Shown: one piece after another, positions 20,315 through 25,887 of the stretch
Layout: every line of letters starts with the position of its first letter
How positions within the stretch are numbered: the first letter of the stretch is position 1
Origin: Diplocarpon mali
Lineage: Eukaryota; Ascomycota; Leotiomycetes; Helotiales; Drepanopezizaceae
Direction: 5' to 3'
Assembly: GCA_024741835.1 (NCBI GenBank)
Contig: JAENRP010000482.1
Span: 1 to 25,887, forward strand
Length of the DNA stretch: 25,887 nt
Translations under genes and position numbers: made by a program
Notes under the pieces: model-generated
Seen by the model: the letters and a program-made list of their open reading frames with translations, nothing else
What the model was told of the DNA's origin: nothing
Databases searched by the model: none

Positions 20315-20685
20315 AGGCCTATTAAGGCACAACTAGACCTAAAAAGGTCCTAGATTAACGATATCTAATATTTTTAATTGCAAGCTATTAGCAATTTTTT
20401 TATTTTTATTTTACTACGAGATATATTCCTACACTTACTATTACTACCTTCTTTTTATCTTTTCTTACTATATCCCTACACTTGCTATTACTACCTTCTT
20501 TTTATCTTTTCTTACTTACCTGCGCGTACTTACACTTTTTTTATCACTTAAGCAGTATTTAAAAAGGAGGTTATAGCAAAGCAGCAATTATTATATTACT
20601 AAAGATAATAATCTACTAACAATTCCACCCTTAATAAGCACCTATCCTAAGCACTAAGATCTCTAAAGCGTAGATCCCTAAACCC
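20315..20685. other. Post-pol spacer of A with pyrimidine-rich tandem repeat
   Basis: Non-coding. A 47-bp unit rich in C and T (CCTACACTTACTATTACTACC...) occurs twice in a row, from 20428 and from 20475, with near-identical sequence, followed by a T-run at about 20536. No frame is visible until the antisense ORF that ends at 20686. Confidence 0.7.
20428..20518. repeat. Two-copy 47-bp tandem repeat, pyrimidine-rich
   Basis: The copies share CTATTACTACCTTCTTTTT followed by ATCTTTTCTTACT. They differ at a single A/G position in the first part and at the ends. Confidence 0.85.
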
Positions 20686-21600
20686 CTAAGGCCTAGAAGC
20701 CTTACTACCCGAAATAGCAATTAAGTTGGCCTGCTCCTCTTAAGCTTGCACTTAAGCAAGAGCGGCCGCGATCTCCTTTAGATTCGATTCATTTAAATTA
20801 CTAAGATCCAGATCCTTGCCCTTTAAAAAGCCCTTAGAAGGAACTTATTTACCCTTGCCCTTTTAGCAGTAGATATTATTAAAAGGAGCTTAAGAGCGGC
20901 CCCTAGCTAAGCTAGATAGCCCCTTTATATATTAAAGGGAGCTAAGCACCTTAGCGCCTTAAGTTTTAAAACGCCTAAGGGCAGCATTACCGCCTTAAAC
21001 AGCATATAATAGATCTTGCGAATAGTTAGTTATCAATATTAGATAGATTCAAGGGTACTTATAACTTGCTAAGTATTCGCAAGGTTAATACTATAGTAGA
21101 GGGTATAAGCTTCGTTTAGCTAAGCTAGCTAAAGGGCATCCTAAGTCTTTAAGACTATAGAGATTTATATCTAAGTCTCTTTAAATAAGATTCGGGCCGC
21201 CTCTTAGATTACTTTAATATCGCCGCCAACCCAAGCATCCTAAAGGATAATATACTTATCCTAAGCTTAGATAGGTATCTAAAACAGATATCTATCAAAG
21301 GTTATTAAAGTAAAAGGATATTAAAGGGCACTTACTAAGATATACTTTGCCTACTGCGTAATATAGTAGTCATACTTCTTAAAAGTAAGAGTATTAAATG
21401 CGCATATATAGCTGGTATTATTCTTACTAGCCTCCTTTCTTAATATTATATATGCATAATATACGCATAGTACCCAAAAGGCCTTAGGTAGGTCCTTAGG
21501 ATTGCATTTAAGTACTATCTAAGTCAGCGATATATATGCTAAAGGGGGTCGGCTAATAATCGGAGCACTTACTAATAATAATAATATTAGTAATAAGATA
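20686..21600 (-). pseudogene. Antisense accessory ORF of element A: Cys-motif protein, frameshifted
   Basis: On the minus strand, opposite to the pol of A, a frame starts upstream of about 21570 with SAPIISRPPLAYISLT. It runs through IVLKCNPKDLPKAFWVLC, YIILRKEASKNNTSYICAF, then KKYDYYITQ, a stop, and AKY at about 21340-21377. It continues with DAWVGGDIKVI, EAARILFKET and LNEAYTLYYSINLANT. Near 21.03 kb the readable frame shifts by one and continues as NAALRRFKT, KVLSSL, GLSSLARGRS, KGKDLDLSNLNESNLKEIA and ends SGSKASRP at TAG 20686-20688. If the Tyr codons were Cys before RIP, the motif is C-x2-C-x6-C, the spacing seen in the antisense ORF of B. No function is recognised. The start is not determined. 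Confidence 0.6.
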
Positions 21601-22129
21601 ATATAAGATAAAATCTATTAAAGGGTTAATCAACTTAAAAGCAAAAGGGGGAAATCGACCTACTTATAAGAAGTAGGAGTTAGAGTTAAGAGATTAAGGA
21701 AAAAGAGAAGCTTAATATATATACCTTCTTAAAGGCCCCTCTTTTCCCTTCTATAGATTATTATAATTTATAGCTATAATAGATTACAACTTTAGATGAC
21801 TCTTTAATAAAGAGTCTCGAACCTACTAAAATGCAACCAGACTATAATCGCACTACTATAAGGCTTAAATAAAGACTTTAGATTGCTTCTATCACTTGGA
21901 TACCTTTCCTTTCCATCTTTACTATTTGCCTTTATCTTTACTATTCTACTTCCTATATACTATCCTTATTACCTATTACACTTGCTTTTACTATTAAGCT
22001 ATTTGTCTTTACTATTTTATTCTTTATTACCATTTGATTATTTGCTACTAATCTGCCTCTATTATTTACCTATTCTACGTACTTCCTTATGCGAGTTAAA
22101 AAGGTCTTTTTAAAAGAGAGTACTGCCGG
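21601..22129. other. 3' leader of A between antisense ORF and 3' LTR
   Basis: Non-coding, AT-rich. It holds a 19-bp relative of the 23-bp palindrome at 21662-21680 (ACTTATAAG, then AAGTAGGAGT) and a long pyrimidine-rich tract at about 21885-22090. The 76-codon frame there (21883-22113) reflects low complexity (Leu/Tyr/Phe only) and is not taken as a gene. A purine tract AAAAGAGAG at about 22112-22120 may be the polypurine tract. Confidence 0.55.
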
Positions 22130-22428
22130 TATTAGTATGCAGATTCCTATATAAGAGGTAAGCTATCCTTATTCTTAAGGTTATCCTACACAGCGGTACT
22201 ATATGCAATATAAGGGGTTTCGTATGTATTTCAAATGGCTATTCAGCCGGAGGACCTTAGAAGGATATCTATATGCAGCTAAGAGGGACTATAGGAAAGA
22301 GGACATTCATAGGTATAAAGGTACTATCTCAATTATATAGAAATAGATAGATATTATAATAGATTCTTTTTAATAATAAGTACTCAACTATATTCATATA
22401 AATATCGATTACCAGTATAGAACCTATA
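22130..22428 (+). repeat. 3' LTR of Copia element A
   Basis: This 299-bp segment is gap-free against 1271-1569. The initial TG has become TA, and the end reads CCTATA directly before CAGAT. Confidence 0.95.
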
Positions 22429-22433
22429 CAGAT
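22429..22433. repeat. TSD of element A, right copy (CAGAT)
   Basis: Matches 1266-1270. On the minus strand, ...TTTATCTG here joins CGACC at 1265 in frame. Confidence 0.92.
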
Positions 22434-25238
22434 AAAGTAGTAGGTAATATCGATATATTTCGATCGCTTATATAAGTATGGATTCTTTGCAAGTATAATC
22501 GCCCTTATATTATCTACTTAAAGATTAATATAGTTCTTATCTTATCTAATATACTTAGCGAAACCTATATCTTTTAAAACTTAAGCGATCTATAATCTTT
22601 ATTTGCAATTTGATAATATTGATATATATTCGGCCTTAGTACTTATAGTAGCTACTGATTTCTACTTCCTACTTCCTTATAATATAAGTCTACTATATAG
22701 TACTACTACGCTTTTAAATATACTTTTCCGACCTTTCATATTTGCTTAATCGGAATCGGTATATACCTTAAGCTTTGCGCTTATATATTTTATTAGTCTA
22801 TATCTTACCTTTTATATGATTGTCAATTAAAGGTACTTTCTAAGTCGCTTAATTGCATTCTTATATTAAATCGTCGGATCCTTTAGGTTCTGATTAAGTT
22901 ACTTAATAATAAAGGCGATATCTAGTCTTATATATACCATAGTATATATAATTGCTCTAATATCCTATTAGTACTTCTTTAAATCTTCTCTTTACTTATT
23001 TTCATTAGTAGGCTTTAACTTATTATACTTTCCTTCGATTAGAGTACGTTTTAGCTTAAAGTTAGGAGTATAAGTAGAAAGTCCTATTCGGTCTAGGATC
23101 TTTTTAATATACTGCTTTTAATTTAATTAGAGTTCTTAAGTGGAGCGGTTCCTTATAATATAGATACTAAGAATCTTATAAATTCCTCCTAAATCCTTAA
23201 TATTAAAACGTTTCCGAATTATTATAAAGAACCAATCCAATTGAATAGTTGTTTTCGCAGCTATAGTAATATTATCAATATATATTAGCAATTTGATTCT
23301 ACGCTTAGTATAAGTAAATAAATAAGGGTTAGCTAGGCTTTAAACAAATCCTATTTCTACTAAAGCAGAGCTATATAAGAGGTTCTAATTATAAGCTGAT
23401 TACTTAAGCCTATAGATATTACAAAGTATATAAAAAGAGTAGCTAGCGCATATAGGAATACTATTAAGTTAAGAGAGAAAAATCCGTTCCTTTATAATTG
23501 CTTTAGTAAATGCATTTTTAATATTATACTATCTGCATTTAAGGTCCTTAGCAGCTACTATTACTATAAATATATAAAGGGTATCTATGCAAACTATTAG
23601 CGTAAATATATTAAAGTAGTCTTTTCTATACTATTAAAAGAAGCCTTTAGCTATAAGCCTTACTTTATAATATTCTAAGGTCCTATCTGTATATATCTTA
23701 ATTATAAAGACCTACTTTATTAATACTAGGTTTATATCCTTTAGCATTAGTTCCTTTATTTATATACTATTTGTAATAAGAGAGCTTATTTCCTCTTAAA
23801 TTGCCTTATTCTATATTGCTCTATTCTCTAGATCGTTAATAGCTTTATTATACATCTTTAGAAAAGAGATTTTCATTATCCTCCTAGCGGCTAAGAACGC
23901 ATTATCTTTATTAAAGCTCTATTAAAGTTCAAGCTTATAGATCTTATATGCTATTATAGCCTGGATATGCTTAGACTTGCGTTTGTTTAAGGTATCTTTT
24001 AGTTCTAAGTCTCTATTCCTCTTTAAAAGCGTAGGTTCGGCTATAAGTTCTATAGGCTTATTATCTAAAGAACCGCTTTTTAATAGTAAAGGCTTATTAT
24101 TACTTATACCTATTTTAAGAATATCCTTTACTATAGGTACTTTAATTAAAGGAATAATAATATTAAAGTTGTTTTATACTTTAAGCAGTTTGCGGATAAT
24201 AGGAATAGTCTATTCGGCCTTTAAGCGACTAATAGGTTATCGATCAGCAGGTGCGCTTAATATGCTTAAGCTAAGAGAGATAGGTTATTAGTTCGGCTTA
24301 ATAGTATTACTATTAAGTAATATACCTTGCGAATCTTTAAGTATATAAAGCTTTAAAGATAGCTCCCTTTTATTTTAAGATTTATTAAACTTAACTATTA
24401 AGGATATAATTACTTACCTTAGATTTAATGCGTATACTATCTATTGCTTTATTATTTATTTAATATACTTAATAAATATATACTCTTTACCTTAGTCTAT
24501 TAGCTTCTTACTCTTTATACCTATAGGCTAGGACTTTAAATTAATATAAGAGTAGCAGACGCTTTTAAAGATATAAATATAGTCTAAGCTTAGTTTCTAT
24601 TCGAAATATGCCTTATATAGTAATATTTAAGTACTATTAACTATTAGTCTATTACCTATTCTATTTCGCAAGTATACATTTGCCTTAACTGCAAGGTCTT
24701 AGAATTCTAGTAGTAGGTCAGCATCTTATAGTAAAGCGTAATAGTCAGTCTTTACTTACTAGATGCTTCGCTTAATAATACTATTTTAATAAGAACCTTT
24801 ATATATTATAGTTAGTTTATAATAAACTCCTTATTTTACTTATTTATTAAGCTTTACCTTAATCTCTAATATATTATTAGACTTAATAGCTATTAGCTTT
24901 AATTAAGTCTAGCGTTCCTTTATTACTTTTTAAGTTTTTAGCTTTTCTATAAGCCTAGATTTAATCTTAGTATAAATGGTCTATATCTACTAAGTAGAGT
25001 TATCTACTATTTAAAAAAACTAACTATTTCCTTTAATTAAAGTTATAAATAGTCTAGTAGTATTAATAGATATTAGCGCTAGTATTAAATCTTTTTATAA
25101 AGCTTAATTCGCATCCGATTTTGAAGTTTTATTAGCTTATAAATTCAATATACTAGGCGATCCTTTAGTACTTAGATCTTCTATTTTAAGGTTAAGACCT
25201 TATATAGGCCCTTTAATTTCTTTAGCCTTAAATGCGCG

Positions 25239-25887
25239 AATCTTCTATATATTAGCTAATACCTTAATAGGCTTTCGGCTTCTAATAGCTTTAATAGCCT
25301 ATTATTAATTAATACTTTATTATTAATAGCTAAAAAGGATTAGTAATAGTAGTTTGAAGTTTTACTATTTTCTAATTATAAGCCTAGCTTAAGAGTCGTT
25401 TTTAATAAAACCGTAAGATCTACTTGCGGTCTTAGCTTAAGAGTCGATTTTTTAAAAATAGCAAGATCCACTTGCAGTCTTAGCTTAAGAGTCGTTTCTA
25501 ACAAATTTGCGAATTTTACTTGCAGTCTCAGCTTAAGAGTTATTTCTACGAATTTCACTTGCGATCTTAGCTTAAGAGTTATTATTAGCAAATCTATAAA
25601 ATCTCCTAATAATCTTAGCCTAAGAGTCATTTCTATTAAATTCACTTATAATCTTAACTTAAGAGTTATCTTTAAGGATATATTACATTCTACTTATAGT
25701 CCTAGCTTAAGAATCATTTTTACGAATTTTATTTGCAATCTTAGCTTAAGAGTCTATCTATTTTCCTTATCCTTACTTAATTATATTAAAGCAAAGAGTA
25801 TGCTTTCCTTAAAGGAATCTACTTATAGGTCTAGCTTAAGAGTTAATTTCTATAATATTACCTTTAAGATAATATAAAGTCTATCTT
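25239..25887 (-). repeat. Right arm of 649-bp inverted repeat
   Basis: Reverse-complement partner of 31-679. The D coding frame passes through its inner edge at 25239 without interruption, so this arm is ordinary internal D sequence. The left arm is the truncated one. The arm reaches the last base of the window and may extend further. Confidence 0.9.
25374..25843 (-). repeat. Array of ten 23-bp imperfect palindromes (right)
   Basis: Units start at 25374, 25422, 25470, 25518, 25557, 25605, 25644, 25692, 25731 and 25821, an exact mirror of the left array. On the minus strand they encode TLKLRLQV-type peptides in the D frame between protease and gag-pre-integrase. The 89-codon open stretch at 25376-25645 is part of this coding frame rather than a separate gene. 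Confidence 0.9.

Larger units (their letters stand above)
1..25887. mobile_element. Nested cluster of five RIP-degraded Ty1/Copia retrotransposons
   Basis: The whole window is accounted for by five Copia-type elements stacked in the order D' < D < A < (B and C). A, B and C have LTR pairs of exactly equal length (299, 197 and 240 bp), and each is bounded by a perfect 5-bp target duplication. Pol frames rejoin across the insertion points of C (in A) and of A (in D). All LTR-to-LTR differences I counted are transitions: about 38 in A, 23 in C and 18 in B. Stops fall at expected Gln or Trp codons. This is the signature of RIP, a process known from filamentous ascomycetes. No host gene was recognised. 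Confidence 0.9.
22429..25887 (-). pseudogene. Element D pol (Copia), 5' part cut by window end, 3' end continues at 1136-1270
   Basis: On the minus strand from 25885, the frame passes DRLYII, the repeat-coded TLKLRL peptides, then LIYRRFAHLRLKKLKGLYKVLTLK (gag-pre-integrase, about 25.25-25.18 kb). It shifts one register in about 25.05-25.15 kb into integrase (FITLIKGNS, IVDNST, IIKRSI, DLAVKANVYLRNRIGN, KLSLDYIYIF). It then runs through a linker (24.5-23.9 kb) to RT (EEISSLITNSI, VRLIAKGF, DYFNIFTLIV, IYIDNITIAA near 23.27 kb with Asp to Asn) and RNase H (VYTDSD, STKAEYISI, RSKYIDITYYFI). Stops are mostly TAA/TAG. The 104-codon frame at 23977-24291 on the plus strand is a shadow. The Gag and 5' LTR of D lie beyond the window. 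Confidence 0.88.

Noticed and set aside
21883..22113. 76-residue hydrophobic plus-strand ORF, possible membrane protein
   Set aside because: It is encoded by a C/T-rich low-complexity tract in the 3' leader of A, made of Leu/Tyr/Ser/Phe without any motif.
23977..24291. 104-residue plus-strand ORF
   Set aside because: It lies antisense to the integrase-RT linker of D, which is readable on the minus strand.
31..25887. Giant DNA transposon or Starship-like element with long terminal inverted repeats
   Set aside because: The arms encode internal Copia polyprotein, the frame continues through the right inner edge, and no transposase or captain recombinase was found between them.

Overview
The window looks like a gene-free, AT-rich block from a filamentous ascomycete (Pezizomycotina) that has, or had, repeat-induced point mutation (RIP). 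I see no intact host gene, tRNA or rRNA. Long reading frames of Ty1/Copia polyproteins can be followed for kilobases with almost no net indels. They are broken nearly only by TAA/TAG at positions where the family has Gln or Trp. CpA/TpG is scarce, TpA is abundant, and every difference I found between paired LTRs is a transition.

The layout is a stack of five Copia-type LTR retrotransposons nested inside one another. (1) D' is a piece of a plus-strand Copia polyprotein at 1-680. (2) D is a second copy of the same family, on the minus strand. It seems to have inserted into D' at 680/681: its 3' LTR is about 681-928, the end of its pol is 1136-1270, and the rest of its pol is 22429-25887, with its 5' end beyond the window. 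(3) A is plus strand, 1271-22428, with 299-bp LTRs and target-site duplication (TSD) CAGAT. It sits in the RNase H end of D. (4) B is minus strand, 1844-9433, with 197-bp LTRs and TSD CAACT. It sits in the 5' leader of A. (5) C is minus strand, 11641-17149, with 240-bp LTRs and TSD ATTAC. It sits in the protease region of A. Removing C with one TSD copy rejoins A in frame, and removing A rejoins D in frame, so the order of insertion is well supported.

Because D and D' lie in opposite orientation, the first and last ~650 bp of the window are a colinear 649-bp inverted repeat. It looks like the ends of a giant DNA transposon but is not. Each arm carries ten copies of a 23-bp imperfect palindrome (ACTC...GAGT) with 16- or 25-bp spacers, all in the coding frame just before the gag-pre-integrase domain. 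The same 23-mer occurs in the 3' leader of D. It also occurs in C, a different Copia lineage, as two pairs with the same 48-bp period inside coding linkers and once in the 3' leader. This looks like a small mobile or amplifying palindromic repeat that tolerates coding DNA.

A and B, from distinct Copia lineages, each carry an extra reading frame antisense to pol, between the pol stop and the 3' LTR. Both seem to encode a cysteine-motif protein with the same C-x2-C-x6-C spacing. These accessory antisense genes and the palindrome family are the two signals most worth following. Everything here is pseudogenised.
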